A stretch of DNA of 64,000 nucleotides from Pelomonas sp963422775 (GCA_963422775.4 CAUJSJ030000103.1:1-64000); one strand, 5' to 3'; positions 17,601-25,919 are shown, counted from the stretch's first letter. The notes: generated from the letters alone by a model not told the origin. Translations and numbers: made by a program.

Positions 17601-17966
17601 ACCGACCGCCTGCGCGCCGAGGAGCTGGCCGAACGCATGCGCGCCGTCATCGCCGCCACGCCCTTCGTGCTGGATGACGGCGGCGAGATCGACGTCAGCT
17701 GCTCCATCGGCTTTGCCTGCGCGCCCTTCGAGCTGGAGAGGCCGCAGGCGCGCAGCTGGCAGCAGGTCGTCAACCTGGCGGATTTGGGGCTGTATGCGGC
17801 CAAGCGCTCCGGCCGCGATGCCTGGGTCGGGGTGCACACCACGTCGGGGCGCGGCTCTGGTGGCAAGCGCCTCGTGGGCGGCTTTGGCCTCAGCAGCAAC
17901 CGCAGCCTGGACGAGGTGGCCGCCGCAATCGACTCGTCGGCCGAGCCCGACGCGGTGCTCAGTTAG
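14670..17966 (+). CDS. two-component-propeller sensor diguanylate cyclase
   Basis: A large (1098-residue) membrane sensor. After a signal/anchor segment (residues about 16-31) there is a periplasmic seven-bladed-propeller-type region with repeated LWVGT/IWVGS motifs to about residue 690, a Y_Y_Y domain (about 720-800), one membrane helix near 815-836, a coiled coil and a C-terminal GGDEF domain. The active-site motif reads GGEEF near residue 966 and is preceded five residues earlier by an RxxD inhibition site (RESD), so it should make c-di-GMP with product feedback. The start may be the GTG at 14670 or the ATG at 14715. The stop overlaps the mogA stop by four bases (TTAG). Confidence 0.92.
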   Translation: MLLRELRLRLSFGWRMALGLAMAAIATAVGAVPAEKRWSSLADITFQHLTQEQGLPNAIATAIAEDGQGFLWVGTLGGLARWDGYRFKVYKGDSQRPGALPDNYVQSLHGDSAGRLWVGTSAAGLLRYDAAQERFVAIPVGGPQGLSHVSVRQIADDGAGGLWVVTDGGLDHLDPASGRIEHASAAGGWAEGAGARVWAVLRDRRGQLWLGSAAGLFRRPAAGAPLQALPLAPGRAVQPQALAQDSAGQIWVGSLHEGVFVLGSEGDAPAVEVREAGVAEKDDLLFNNQIASLLEVQPGEMWVATLGQGVVAVDIERRDALRETRRIRHVPAWPVSLADNALRTLYRDRAGLVWVASNRGLSRYDPRQDGVLTRLGASAEIGDALDSRFISTEVSWILPMPEGRLWLGTHKSGVDILDATGARVGALRPDASRAEAALPPDIVLGMTRVADGSVYIGTKRGLYRADADGRYIQRVTLAGRAPAASTWALLADGDTLWVGGQFDGLWRLDLASGRGVAVKPASPGLTDQRIMVLARGAAGELWVGTRNGLNRVDPRSGSVLQYPAGPTLPRGLSAGFVTALMTDARGRLWVGSYGGGIDVLPARGGGGETLRLGMPQGLPDSTVNALLQDLQGRVWASTDDGLARIDPERMTVRSLRRAEGVVFPTYWTGAAARTERGELLFGGAGGMTVVLPEKLQPWSYRPDVLMVDVQVGGRAVALVPGGAAALDVPAEGNSLAVEFASSDFSAPERNRYAYKLEGFDASWVAADAARRLAAYTNLPPGGYTLRLRASNRDGQWGERELTLPVRVRPAWHQTWWLRTALALALGVLVIAAVAARTRLLRHRQLELEHKVRERTTELRALHQALEEKSVQLELSSVTDPLTGLHNRRFLSEHIEQDLAASLRRSQETLAAGGLPLDADNVFLLLDIDAFKRINDRYGHAAGDAVLVQFGARLRSVLRESDYLVRWGGEEFLAVARDTDRLRAEELAERMRAVIAATPFVLDDGGEIDVSCSIGFACAPFELERPQARSWQQVVNLADLGLYAAKRSGRDAWVGVHTTSGRGSGGKRLVGGFGLSSNRSLDEVAAAIDSSAEPDAVLS

Positions 17967-18535
17967 GCGCGGGCCGGGCGCTGTGCGCTCTTGGGCCGGA
18001 AGGCCTTGCAGACCTCGTCGCGCGTTTGCAGGTAGGGCCCGCCGATCAGGTCGACGCAATAGGGCACGGCCGCGAAGATGCCACTGGCCTTCTCGTGGCC
18101 GGCCAGCGTCTCGGCAATCGCCTTGGGCTGGCCCGGCAGGTTGATGATCAGCGCCTTGCTGCGGATGACGGCAACCTGGCGTGACAGGATGGCTGTGGGC
18201 ACGAAGTGCAGGGAGATCTGGCGCATCTGCTCGCCAAAGCCGGGCATCACGCGGTCGGCCACGGCCAGCGTCGCCTCCGGCGTCACATCGCGCGGTGCGG
18301 GGCCGGTGCCACCGGTCGTCAGCACGAGGTCGCAGCGTTCGGTGTCGACCAGCTCGACCAGCGCGGCCGAGATGCCTGCCTGCTCGTCGGGGATCAGGCG
18401 GGGCACGAACTCGATGGGGTTGTGCAGGGCGCTCGTCAGCCAGTCCTTCAGCGCGGGCAGGCCCTTGTCTTCGTAGACGCCCGTCGAAGCGCGGTCGCTG
18501 ATCGAGACGATCCCGATGCGTACCGTGTCACTCAT
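17963..18535 (-). CDS. mogA: molybdopterin adenylyltransferase
   Basis: Adenylates molybdopterin before molybdenum insertion in Moco synthesis. 190 residues from the ATG at 18535 (MSDTVRIGIVSISDRAS); the MogA/MoaB signature LVLTTGGTGPAPRDVTPEA lies in the middle and the INLPGQPKAIAE motif near residue 145, both characteristic of MogA. The start overlaps the end of darP by eight bases, so the two genes are probably one transcript; no other molybdenum genes are in the window. A MoaB assignment cannot be fully excluded. Confidence 0.88.
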   Translation of the reverse strand: MSDTVRIGIVSISDRASTGVYEDKGLPALKDWLTSALHNPIEFVPRLIPDEQAGISAALVELVDTERCDLVLTTGGTGPAPRDVTPEATLAVADRVMPGFGEQMRQISLHFVPTAILSRQVAVIRSKALIINLPGQPKAIAETLAGHEKASGIFAAVPYCVDLIGGPYLQTRDEVCKAFRPKSAQRPARA

Positions 18536-19076
18536 CTTCGGCAGCGACGTCCGACGCCTTGATGAACTGGAACAGCTCACGGAACGCGCGACCCTGTCGT
18601 TTCGATTCGGGCTTCTCGGCCTCGTTCGCTGCGTCCTTGCGCGCCGCGCGCACGAGGTTGCGCAGCTGCTGGATGTCCACCTCGGTGTGCTCGGTCAGGA
18701 ATTCCTGCAGCGCGTCGTCGCTGGCCAGCAGGCGGTCGCGCCAGCGCTCGGACTGGTGCAGCCTGAGACTGTCCTGCGCGTGGCCCAGCTTGAACGCGGC
18801 CACGGCTTCGCGGATCGGCTCGGGGTCGATCTTGCGCATCAGCTTGCCGATGTACTGCATCTGGCGGCGCTTGCCTTCGAAGTTGGTGATCTTCTTGGCG
18901 GCCTTGAGGGCGTCGTAGAGGATCTCGGGCAGCGCCAAAGGCTCCCAACGGCTCTCGGGCAGGGCCAGCAGGTCGTCGCCCAACTTCTGCAGCGCGGTCA
19001 TGTCGCGCTTGAGCTGGCTCTTGCTGGGGCGGTCGAAGTCGTCGTCGTCTTCGAGTTCAGGAGTGTTTTCTTGCAT
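18528..19076 (-). CDS. darP: ribosome biogenesis factor DarP (YjgA, DUF615)
   Basis: Member of the DUF615/YjgA family, which binds late 50S ribosomal assembly intermediates. 182 residues; acidic N-terminus followed by the conserved PSKSQLKRDMTALQKLGDDL and NFEGKRRQMQYIGKLMRKID segments, then a charged helical C-terminal half. It is transcribed away from pmbA with 58 bases between their starts, an arrangement common in beta-proteobacteria. Confidence 0.92.
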   Translation of the reverse strand: MQENTPELEDDDDFDRPSKSQLKRDMTALQKLGDDLLALPESRWEPLALPEILYDALKAAKKITNFEGKRRQMQYIGKLMRKIDPEPIREAVAAFKLGHAQDSLRLHQSERWRDRLLASDDALQEFLTEHTEVDIQQLRNLVRAARKDAANEAEKPESKRQGRAFRELFQFIKASDVAAEDE

Positions 19077-19134
19077 CGGGGGCCGTGTTCAGGCGAGACC
19101 TATGATTGTCGCCCACCTGATTTGTCTGTCGTTC

Positions 19135-20502
19135 ATGTCCCAAGCCCAAGATGGTTTTGCCTACAGCCCCGAACAGTTCCAGCAGTGGATAGAAGACGCG
19201 CTCGGGGAGGCCAAGAAGCTGGGTGCCAGCGATGCCGGCGCCGAGGTGTCTGAGGGTTGCGGGCTGTCGGTGTCGGCGCGGCTGGGCAAGCTGGAGAACG
19301 TCGAGCGCAACCGCGACAAGTCGCTGGGCATCTCGGTCTACCTGGGCCAGCGCCGTGGCAATGCCAGCACGTCGGACTTCTCGCCCCAGGCCATCCGCGA
19401 CACGGTGCGCGCTGCCTACGACATCGCCCGCTTCACGGCTGAGGATGAATTCGCCGGCCTACCCGACGCGGCCGACCTGGCGCTGGACGCGGCACTGCGG
19501 CCCGAGCTGGACCTCTTCCACCCCTGGGCCATCGACGCGGCCGGCGCCGCCGAGATCGCGCTGCGCTGCGAAGCCGCGGCGCTTTGCGTGGACAAGCGCA
19601 TCACCAACAGTGAGGGCGCGGCCGTGTCGGCCCAGCAGTCGCATTTCTGGATGGGCAACACGCGGGGTTTCCGGGGTGGCTATGCCAGCTCGCGCCATTC
19701 GCTGTCCGTCGCGCCCATCGCGGGGCGAGGTGCGGGCATGCAGCGCGATGCCTGGTACAGCTCCATGCGCGACGCCGCTGACCTGGCGTCGCCCGAGGCG
19801 GTGGGCCGCTATGCCTCGGAGCGTGCGCTGTCGCGCCTGAAGGCGCGCAAGGTCGCCACCGCCGAGGTGCCGGTGCTGTTCGAGAGCACCGTCGCCATCG
19901 GCCTGCTTGGCGCCCTCGTGCAGGCCACCAGCGGCGGCGCGCTGTACCGCCGCACCACTTTCTTGCTCGACAGCCTGGGCAAGCCCGTCACCGCCTCGCA
20001 CATCGACATCTCCGAAGACCCGCATGTGAAGAAGGGCAAGGGCAGCTCGCCCTTTGACGACGAAGGCGTCGTCACGCGCGCCCGCTCGGTCGTCGAGGGC
20101 GGCGTGCTGCAGGGATATTTCCTTTCCAGCTATTCGGCCCGCAAGCTGGGCATGAAGACGACCGGCCATGCCGGCGGTTCGCACAACCTTCGCATGACCA
20201 GTCGCGCTACTGCGCCCGGTGATGACCTGCCGACGATGATCCGCCGCCTCGGCCGTGGCCTGCTCGTGACCGAGCTGATGGGGCAGGGCGTGAACTATGT
20301 GACCGGCGACTATTCCCGCGGCGCGAGCGGCTACTGGATCGAGAACGGCGAGATCGCCTACCCGGTCCATGAGGTGACCATTGCCGGCAACCTCAAGGAC
20401 ATGTTGCAGAACATCGTCGGCATCGGTGCTGACGAGTATTCGATGGGCACCAAGACCATCGGCTCCGTGCTGCTGACGGGCATGAAGCTCGCCGGCAACT
20501 AA
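19135..20502 (+). CDS. pmbA: metalloprotease-family protein PmbA (TldE)
   Basis: PmbA/TldE forms a heterodimer with TldD that processes small peptides; the TldD partner bears the metalloprotease site. 455 residues from the ATG at 19135 (MSQAQDGFAY), with family segments GISVYLGQRRGNAST, SSARKLGMKTTGHAG-like region and the C-terminal YWIENGEIAYPVHEVTIAGNL. No HExxH is seen, as expected for the TldE subunit. tldD is not in the window. It is divergent from darP. Confidence 0.94.
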   Translation: MSQAQDGFAYSPEQFQQWIEDALGEAKKLGASDAGAEVSEGCGLSVSARLGKLENVERNRDKSLGISVYLGQRRGNASTSDFSPQAIRDTVRAAYDIARFTAEDEFAGLPDAADLALDAALRPELDLFHPWAIDAAGAAEIALRCEAAALCVDKRITNSEGAAVSAQQSHFWMGNTRGFRGGYASSRHSLSVAPIAGRGAGMQRDAWYSSMRDAADLASPEAVGRYASERALSRLKARKVATAEVPVLFESTVAIGLLGALVQATSGGALYRRTTFLLDSLGKPVTASHIDISEDPHVKKGKGSSPFDDEGVVTRARSVVEGGVLQGYFLSSYSARKLGMKTTGHAGGSHNLRMTSRATAPGDDLPTMIRRLGRGLLVTELMGQGVNYVTGDYSRGASGYWIENGEIAYPVHEVTIAGNLKDMLQNIVGIGADEYSMGTKTIGSVLLTGMKLAGN

Positions 20503-20550
20503 CTATCATCAAAAGCTGACCTCGCGTCACAACACAAGGAGCACCCGGAG

Positions 20551-21702
20551 ATGATCACAAGCACCCTCAAGCCCCTCGCCATCGCAGTTCTGGCAACGCT
20601 CGCCGGCCTGGCCCAGGCGGCCGACATCAAGATCGGCGTGGCCGAAGCCCTGTCGGGCGGTGCCGCCCAGTACGGGCAGAGCATCCGCGCCGGCTTCCAG
20701 CTTGCGGCCGATGAGATCAATGCCGCCGGCGGCGTCAACGGCAACAAGCTGGTGCTGGTGATCGAGGACGAGCAGGGCAAGAAGGAGGAGGCGATCAACG
20801 CCTTCAAGAAGCTGATCTTCCAGGACAAGGTGCTGATGCTGTTCGGCCCCACGCTGTCCAACTCCGCTCAGGCGGCCGACCCCATCGCCCAGGCCGCCAA
20901 GGTCGTCGTCTTCGGCACCTCCAACACGGCCGACGGCATCACGTCCATCGGCGACCACGTCTTCCGCAACTCGGTCACCGAGGCCGACGTGCTGCCGGTC
21001 ACGCTGTCGGCCGCCGTCAAGAAGCTCGGCATCAAGAAGGTCGCCGTGCTCTACGGCAACGACGACGTGTTCACCAAGAGCGGCTACGACAACTTCAAGA
21101 AGGCGCTGGACGCGCAGAAGATCGCGGTCACGACGACCGAGACCTTTGCCAAGGGCGATGTCGACTTCAAGGCCCAGCTGACCAAGATCAAGGCCGGCAA
21201 CCCTGACGCGCTGGTGCTGTCGGCACTGATCGCCGAGGGCGCGCCCGTCATGGTGCAGGCCCGCCAGCTCGGCCTGAACGTGCCCGTCATCGGCGGCAAC
21301 GGCATGAACTCGGTCAAGGTGTTCGAGCTGGCCAAGGGCGCATCTGACGGCCTGTGGATCGGCAGCCCCTGGTCCATCGAGAACCAGACCAAGGAGAACG
21401 GCGCCTTCATCGTCGCGTACACGCAGAAGAACAAGTCGGCGCCCGACCAGTTCGCAGCCCAGGCCTATGACGCGATGTACATCACGGCCCAGGCGCTGAA
21501 GAAGGTCAAGCTCAGCGGCGACCTCGCCAAGGACCGCGCCGCGCTGCGCAATGCGCTGCCCGACGTGAAGTGGACCGGCGCCACCGGCGGCTTCACCTTC
21601 CGCCGCGCGACCGACAAGGCCGGCAACCCGGCGGGCTATGACGCCAGCCAGACGGCCATCGTCAGCGCCACGAAGAACGGCCGCTACGCCATCGAGAAGT
21701 AA
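20551..21702 (+). CDS. livK: branched-chain amino acid ABC transporter substrate-binding protein
   Basis: Periplasmic binding protein of a HAAT-type importer. 383 residues: signal peptide ending GLAQAA (about residue 23), then the type I two-lobe binding fold (IKIGVAEALSGGAAQYGQSIRAG, ...GNKLVLVIEDEQGK...). It is preceded by AAGGAG and is the first gene of livK-H-M-G-F. The lack of the Cys pair typical for LivJ/LivK of enterics and the sequence as a whole do not tell whether leucine, an amide or urea is bound. A hairpin follows the gene, which could keep the binding protein in excess. Confidence 0.93.
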   Translation: MITSTLKPLAIAVLATLAGLAQAADIKIGVAEALSGGAAQYGQSIRAGFQLAADEINAAGGVNGNKLVLVIEDEQGKKEEAINAFKKLIFQDKVLMLFGPTLSNSAQAADPIAQAAKVVVFGTSNTADGITSIGDHVFRNSVTEADVLPVTLSAAVKKLGIKKVAVLYGNDDVFTKSGYDNFKKALDAQKIAVTTTETFAKGDVDFKAQLTKIKAGNPDALVLSALIAEGAPVMVQARQLGLNVPVIGGNGMNSVKVFELAKGASDGLWIGSPWSIENQTKENGAFIVAYTQKNKSAPDQFAAQAYDAMYITAQALKKVKLSGDLAKDRAALRNALPDVKWTGATGGFTFRRATDKAGNPAGYDASQTAIVSATKNGRYAIEK

Positions 21703-21718
21703 GCCGGCGCCCGCCGCA

Positions 21719-21754
21719 GAGGCCCGCGGTACGCCACCGCGGGCCTCGTCTTTT
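21719..21754 (+). terminator. hairpin/partial terminator between livK and livH
   Basis: An 11-bp perfect inverted repeat (GAGGCCCGCGG at 21719-21729 and its complement at 21737-21747) is followed by GTCTTTT. It can act as an attenuating terminator, giving more binding-protein message than permease message; the short T-run suggests incomplete termination (inference). Confidence 0.65.
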
Positions 21755-21770
21755 CTCCCAAGCCACGAAC

Positions 21771-22652
21771 GTGCTCGAACAGCAGCTTTTCAATGCCCTC
21801 TCGCTCGGCAGCGTCTATGCGCTGTTCGCGCTCGGTTTCACGCTGGTCTTCGGTGTGCTGGGCGTCGTCAACCTGTCGCACGGCGCGGTCTTCATGGTTG
21901 GGGCCTATGCGGCGCTGCAGGCGGTCACGAAGCTGAACATGCCGCTGGCCGGCGCGCTGGCCGTGGCCTTTGCCGCGTCGGGCCTGCTGGGCCTGGTCAT
22001 CGACCTGCTCGTGCTGCGGCCGCTGCGGGCGCGCAACGCACCGCACCTGATCCCGATGATCGCCACCATCGGCCTGGCCATCGCGCTGAACAGCCTGGCG
22101 CAGGGCATCTTCGGTGCGCAGAACCTGCGCTTCCCGGCCGAGGTGCTGCCGCAGGAAACCTTGACCATTGCCGGGCTGCACGTGACCGTGCTGGAGCTGG
22201 GCATCATCGCGCTGTCCTTCGGCCTGATGGCCGTGCTGCTGCTGGTGCTGCGCGGCACGCAGCTCGGCCGGGCGCTGCGCGCGATTGCCGAGTCGCCCAA
22301 GGCGGCGGCGCTGCTGGGCATCAACGTCGGCGGCCTCTTCATGCTGACGAGCTTCTTCGCTGCGGGCCTGGGCGGCGTGGCGGGCGTGCTGATCGGCCTG
22401 TACTCCAACGCGCTGTTCCCGCTGATGGGCCAACCCATCCTGCACAAGGGCATCGCCGTCATCATCCTGGGCGGCATGGGCGACATCCGCGGCGCAATGC
22501 TGGCGGGGCTCTTCCTCGGCTTTGCCGAGGTGCTGTCGGTGGCCTACATCGGCTCGACGATGCGCGATGCCGTCGCCTTCGGCCTGCTGTTCGCCGTGCT
22601 GCTGCTGCGACCCAAGGGCCTGTTCGGCACCGTCAATGAACGCAAGGTCTGA
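21771..22652 (+). CDS. livH: branched-chain amino acid ABC transporter permease LivH
   Basis: Inner-membrane permease subunit, 293 residues, with about eight hydrophobic helices and the LivH signatures YALFALGFTLVFGVLGVVNLSHG near the start and GGMGDIRGAMLAG near residue 240. It starts at a GTG at 21771 after the hairpin that follows livK. LivM starts six bases after its stop. Confidence 0.94.
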   Translation: MLEQQLFNALSLGSVYALFALGFTLVFGVLGVVNLSHGAVFMVGAYAALQAVTKLNMPLAGALAVAFAASGLLGLVIDLLVLRPLRARNAPHLIPMIATIGLAIALNSLAQGIFGAQNLRFPAEVLPQETLTIAGLHVTVLELGIIALSFGLMAVLLLVLRGTQLGRALRAIAESPKAAALLGINVGGLFMLTSFFAAGLGGVAGVLIGLYSNALFPLMGQPILHKGIAVIILGGMGDIRGAMLAGLFLGFAEVLSVAYIGSTMRDAVAFGLLFAVLLLRPKGLFGTVNERKV

Positions 22653-22657
22653 CCGCC

Positions 22658-23515
22658 ATGCTTGAGAGCTTTGACAGCTTCTGGGCGGTCTACAGCAACC
22701 TGGTGCTGACGCTGGGCACCAATTCGCTGCTGGCCCTGTCCATCTACCTGACCCTGTCCTGCGGCATGCTGGCCATGGCCAACGCGGCCTTCATGGGCAT
22801 TGGCGCCTACGCCGCGGCGTTGATCACGATGAATGCGGGCGCACCGTTCCCGGTGGCGCTGGCGGGTGGCATGGCGGCGCCGGCCGTCGTGGCCTTCGTG
22901 ATCGGCAGGCCGACGCTGCGTCTGTCGGGCGTCTATCTCGCGATGGCGACGCTGGCCTTTGGCGAGGTGGTGCGCATCTTCATCCTGAACACGGAGGACT
23001 GGACCGGAGGCGCGCTGGGCCTGAACGGCATTCCGCCGTTGACCGAGTGGTGGCATGTCGCGCTGGGGCTGGTGTTGGCGTGCCTCGTGCTCGCGTTGCT
23101 GCGTCGCTCCAAGGTGGGTCGTGCCTTCGAGGCCATCAAGCTCGACGAGACCGCTGCCGGCCTGATGGGCATCGACGTCAACGCGCACAAGATGCTGGCC
23201 TTCGTGCTGGGCGCCATGCTGGCCGGCCTGGCGGGTGCCCTCAACGCCCACCTGACCTTCTTCATCGGCCCCAGCGAGTACGGTTTCGACCGCGGCGTCG
23301 AGATCCTGACGATGACCATCCTCGGCGGCATCAACGGGCTGATGGGGCCGATCTCCGGCGCCGTCATCCTGACGCTGCTGCCCGAGTTGCTGCGCGGGCT
23401 GGCGGACTTCCGCAACGTCGTCAACGGCCTCATCCTCGTCGTCATCGTGCTCTTCCTGCCGCGCGGGTTGTGGGACCCGGCGCGTGTTCGCGCACTGCTG
23501 GGTCGCGGGGGCTGA
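22658..23515 (+). CDS. livM: branched-chain amino acid ABC transporter permease LivM
   Basis: Second permease subunit, 285 residues, polytopic; conserved motifs include SIYLTLSCGMLAMANAAFMGIGAYAA and ILGGINGLMGPISGAV near residue 225. It pairs with LivH to form the membrane channel. livG follows with its ATG two bases after this stop codon, so translation is tightly coupled. Confidence 0.94.
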   Translation: MLESFDSFWAVYSNLVLTLGTNSLLALSIYLTLSCGMLAMANAAFMGIGAYAAALITMNAGAPFPVALAGGMAAPAVVAFVIGRPTLRLSGVYLAMATLAFGEVVRIFILNTEDWTGGALGLNGIPPLTEWWHVALGLVLACLVLALLRRSKVGRAFEAIKLDETAAGLMGIDVNAHKMLAFVLGAMLAGLAGALNAHLTFFIGPSEYGFDRGVEILTMTILGGINGLMGPISGAVILTLLPELLRGLADFRNVVNGLILVVIVLFLPRGLWDPARVRALLGRGG

Positions 23516-23516
23516 C

Positions 23517-24290
23517 ATGCTGAAGCTTCAGTCCGTTTCGCGCCATTTCGGCGGCCTCAAGGTGCTGCAGGACGTCAGTTTCGAAGTGCCGGCCGGCGGC
23601 ATCTTCGGCCTGATCGGCCCCAACGGTGCCGGCAAGACCACGGTCGTCAACCTCATCACCGGCCTGCTGCCGCCGACGTCGGGCGACATCCTGTTCAACG
23701 GCGTGAGCCTCGTCGGCCACAAGCCCCACCAGATCACGACCGGTGGCATCGCCCGCACATTCCAGAACATCCGCGTGTTCAAGGAGATGACGCTGCTGGA
23801 GAACGTCATCGTCGGCATGCATGCCCGCCTGGGCTACGGGCCGGCCGGACTGCTGCTGCGGCTGCCATCTTTCCGGGCCGCCGAGCGCGCCGCCCGCGAG
23901 CGGGCGCGCGAGCTGCTGTCGTGGATGAAGCTGGAGCACAAGGCCGACGACATCGCCGACAACCTCAGCTATGGCGAGCAGCGCAAGCTGGAGTTGGCGC
24001 GTGCGCTGGCCACCGAGCCCAAGCTCTTGCTGCTGGACGAGCCCGTGGCGGGCATGAACGGCACCGAGAAGACCGAGCTGATGGGCGAGATCCGCAACAT
24101 CCAGGCGCGCGGCTACACCATCTTCATGATCGAACACGACATGCGCTTCGTCATGGGCCTGTGCGAGCACATCGCCGTGCTGAACTTCGGCCGCATCATT
24201 GCCCAGGGTGGGCCGGACGCCGTGCGCAACGACCCGCAGGTCATCGAGGCCTATCTCGGGCGCGATGACGACGAGGAGGTGGCGGCATGA
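23517..24290 (+). CDS. livG: branched-chain amino acid ABC transporter ATPase LivG
   Basis: ATP-binding subunit, 257 residues from the ATG at 23517 (the frame runs open upstream but overlaps livM). Walker A GPNGAGKTT, a LivG-type insertion (TFQNIRVFKEMTLLENV), signature LSYGEQRKLELARAL, Walker B LLLLDEPVAGMN and the switch EHDM are present. The stop overlaps the livF start (ATGA). Confidence 0.95.
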   Translation: MLKLQSVSRHFGGLKVLQDVSFEVPAGGIFGLIGPNGAGKTTVVNLITGLLPPTSGDILFNGVSLVGHKPHQITTGGIARTFQNIRVFKEMTLLENVIVGMHARLGYGPAGLLLRLPSFRAAERAARERARELLSWMKLEHKADDIADNLSYGEQRKLELARALATEPKLLLLDEPVAGMNGTEKTELMGEIRNIQARGYTIFMIEHDMRFVMGLCEHIAVLNFGRIIAQGGPDAVRNDPQVIEAYLGRDDDEEVAA

Positions 24291-25009
24291 GCGGCGAGCC
24301 CTTGCTGAGCGTGCGCGGCCTGGCCGTCAACTACGGTCATGTCGAGGCGGTGCGGGGCATCGACCTCGATCTGGCGGCGGGCGAGATCACGACGCTGGTT
24401 GGCGCCAACGGCGCGGGCAAGTCGACGACGCTGATGGCCTTGTCCGGCCTGGTGAAAAAGTCAGCTGGTCGCGTGCTGTTCGATGGCCAGGACATCACGG
24501 CGATGGCACCGCACCGCATCGTCGCCGGCGGCCTTGTGCAGGTGGCCGAGGGCCGGGCGACGCTGACGACGCTGAGCGTGCGCGAGAACCTGGAGCTGGG
24601 CGCCTACACGCGCCGCGACGGCTCGGCCGCCCGGTCGCGCGACATCGACCATGTCTACAGCCTGTTCCCGCGCCTGGCCGAGCGCGCCACGCAGATGGCG
24701 GGCAACCTGTCGGGCGGCGAGCAGCAGATGCTGGCCATAGGCCGTGCGCTGATGGCCAAGCCGCGGCTGCTGCTGCTGGACGAGCCCTCGATGGGGCTGG
24801 CGCCCATCATCGTGCAGGACATCTTCCGCACGCTGAAGGCCATCAATGCCGAGGGCCTGACCATCTTCCTCGTCGAGCAGAACGTGAAGCAGGCGCTCAA
24901 GCTGGCGCAGCGTGCCTACGTGATCGAGAACGGCCGCATCGTGCTGCTGGGCAGTGGCAGCGAACTGCTCGGCGACCCGCGCGTGCAGGCCGCCTATCTG
25001 GGTCACTGA
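24287..25009 (+). CDS. livF: branched-chain amino acid ABC transporter ATPase LivF
   Basis: Second ATP-binding subunit, 240 residues: Walker A GANGAGKST, QVAEGRATLTTLSVRENL, signature LSGGEQQMLAIGRALM, Walker B LLLLDEPSMGLAP and EQNV switch. It is the last gene of the operon; its stop (TGA, 25007-25009) directly abuts the stop of the converging DUF442 gene, leaving no space for a separate terminator. Confidence 0.95.
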   Translation: MSGEPLLSVRGLAVNYGHVEAVRGIDLDLAAGEITTLVGANGAGKSTTLMALSGLVKKSAGRVLFDGQDITAMAPHRIVAGGLVQVAEGRATLTTLSVRENLELGAYTRRDGSAARSRDIDHVYSLFPRLAERATQMAGNLSGGEQQMLAIGRALMAKPRLLLLDEPSMGLAPIIVQDIFRTLKAINAEGLTIFLVEQNVKQALKLAQRAYVIENGRIVLLGSGSELLGDPRVQAAYLGH

Positions 25010-25354
25010 TCAGCCGAGCTGCTGGGCCTGCAGGAACAGCCGCGTCGAACGCGCGCCGGAGCGGCAGAAGGCCAGCAGCGGCCGTGGCAGCTCTGCCAGC
25101 AGATCCGCGAAGGCGGCGATCTCTTCGGGCGACTGGTAGCCGCCGGCCACCGGCAGGTGGCGGTACTCCAGGCCGGCAGCCTCGGCGGCGGCCTGGATGG
25201 CGGCAGAGGTTGGCTGGTCGGGGCCGTGCTCGAAGTCGGGCCTGTTGTTGACGACGCTTTTGAAGCCCATGGCCGCGGCTTCTGCCATGGCTTCGGGTGT
25301 CAGTTGCGGGGAGACGCAGACGTCGGGCGTCAGCGATTGCAGCGGCAGACTCAT
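25010..25354 (-). CDS. TIGR01244/DUF442 phosphatase-like or sulfur transferase family protein
   Basis: A 114-residue protein of the DUF442 (beta-lactamase-hydrolase-like, TIGR01244) family, which has a protein tyrosine phosphatase fold. The CRSGARS loop near residues 97-103 is the Cys-x5-Arg type P-loop. In other proteins this domain is found with persulfide dioxygenase and takes part in sulfide metabolism; here it stands alone. It lies 10 bases after yqeY in the same direction, so it is probably co-transcribed with rpsU-yqeY or yqeY read-through. Confidence 0.83.
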   Translation of the reverse strand: MSLPLQSLTPDVCVSPQLTPEAMAEAAAMGFKSVVNNRPDFEHGPDQPTSAAIQAAAEAAGLEYRHLPVAGGYQSPEEIAAFADLLAELPRPLLAFCRSGARSTRLFLQAQQLG

Positions 25355-25364
25355 CGCAGCTCCT

Positions 25365-25811
25365 TTACTTGGCCAGTGCGGCCTTGACCGCGGCGGACAC
25401 CGTGCTCATTTCGGCCACGCCGCCCAGTGCTGCCTTGGCGGCGGCCATGACCTTGCCCATGTCGCCCGGGCCGCTGGCGCCGAGCTCGGCGACGATGGCC
25501 CCGACCTTCTCTGCCACGGCTTCGGCACTCATGCGCTCGGGCAGATAGGCCTGCAGCACGGCCAGTTCGACGGTTTCCTTGGCAACGAGGTCGTCGCGGC
25601 CGGCGGCGGCGAACTGGCTGATCGAGTCCTTGCGCTGCTTGATCAGCTTGTCGACGATGGCCACGAGTGCCGTGTCGTCCACGACGACGCGCTCGTCCAC
25701 TTCCTTCTGCTTCACGGCGGCCAGCAGGCCGCGGATGGTCTGCAGACGGTCGCTTTCCTTGGCGCGCATCGCGGCCTTCATGTCGTCGGTGATGCGGTCT
25801 TTGAGGCTCAT
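25365..25811 (-). CDS. yqeY: GatB/YqeY domain protein
   Basis: A 148-residue protein of the YqeY family, which resembles the tRNA-binding tail of GatB; its role is not firmly established. Starts MSLKDRITDDMKAAMRAKESDRLQTIR and ends in the helical domain with GPGDMGKVMAAAKAALGG. The ATG at 25811 matches the family; a frame opening four codons earlier is less likely. It follows rpsU after an intrinsic terminator, a common gene pair in beta-proteobacteria. Confidence 0.92.
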   Translation of the reverse strand: MSLKDRITDDMKAAMRAKESDRLQTIRGLLAAVKQKEVDERVVVDDTALVAIVDKLIKQRKDSISQFAAAGRDDLVAKETVELAVLQAYLPERMSAEAVAEKVGAIVAELGASGPGDMGKVMAAAKAALGGVAEMSTVSAAVKAALAK

Positions 25812-25824
25812 GGGGAGATCCAAT

Positions 25825-25867
25825 TCAAAAAGACAAAAACCCGCAACAGCGTCCTGTGGCGGGTTTT
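25825..25867 (-). terminator. intrinsic terminator between rpsU and yqeY
   Basis: AAAACCCGCAACAG and CTGTGGCGGGTTTT (about 25836-25867) form a 13-bp stem with one mismatch; on the minus strand it is followed by TTTTTGTCTTTTTG. It lies 53 bases past the rpsU stop and should end most rpsU transcripts, with read-through needed for yqeY unless a separate promoter exists. Confidence 0.85.
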
Positions 25868-25919
25868 GGAGTTCACCGGAGCTGCTTTGAAAACAGGCTC
25901 CGGGTCGCGTCAGAGACGA

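Noticed and set aside
14685..18059. 1124-codon open frame on the minus strand
   Set aside because: It is the antisense shadow of the diguanylate cyclase gene in GC-rich DNA; the translation is low-complexity Arg/Ala/Gln/His and has no domain.
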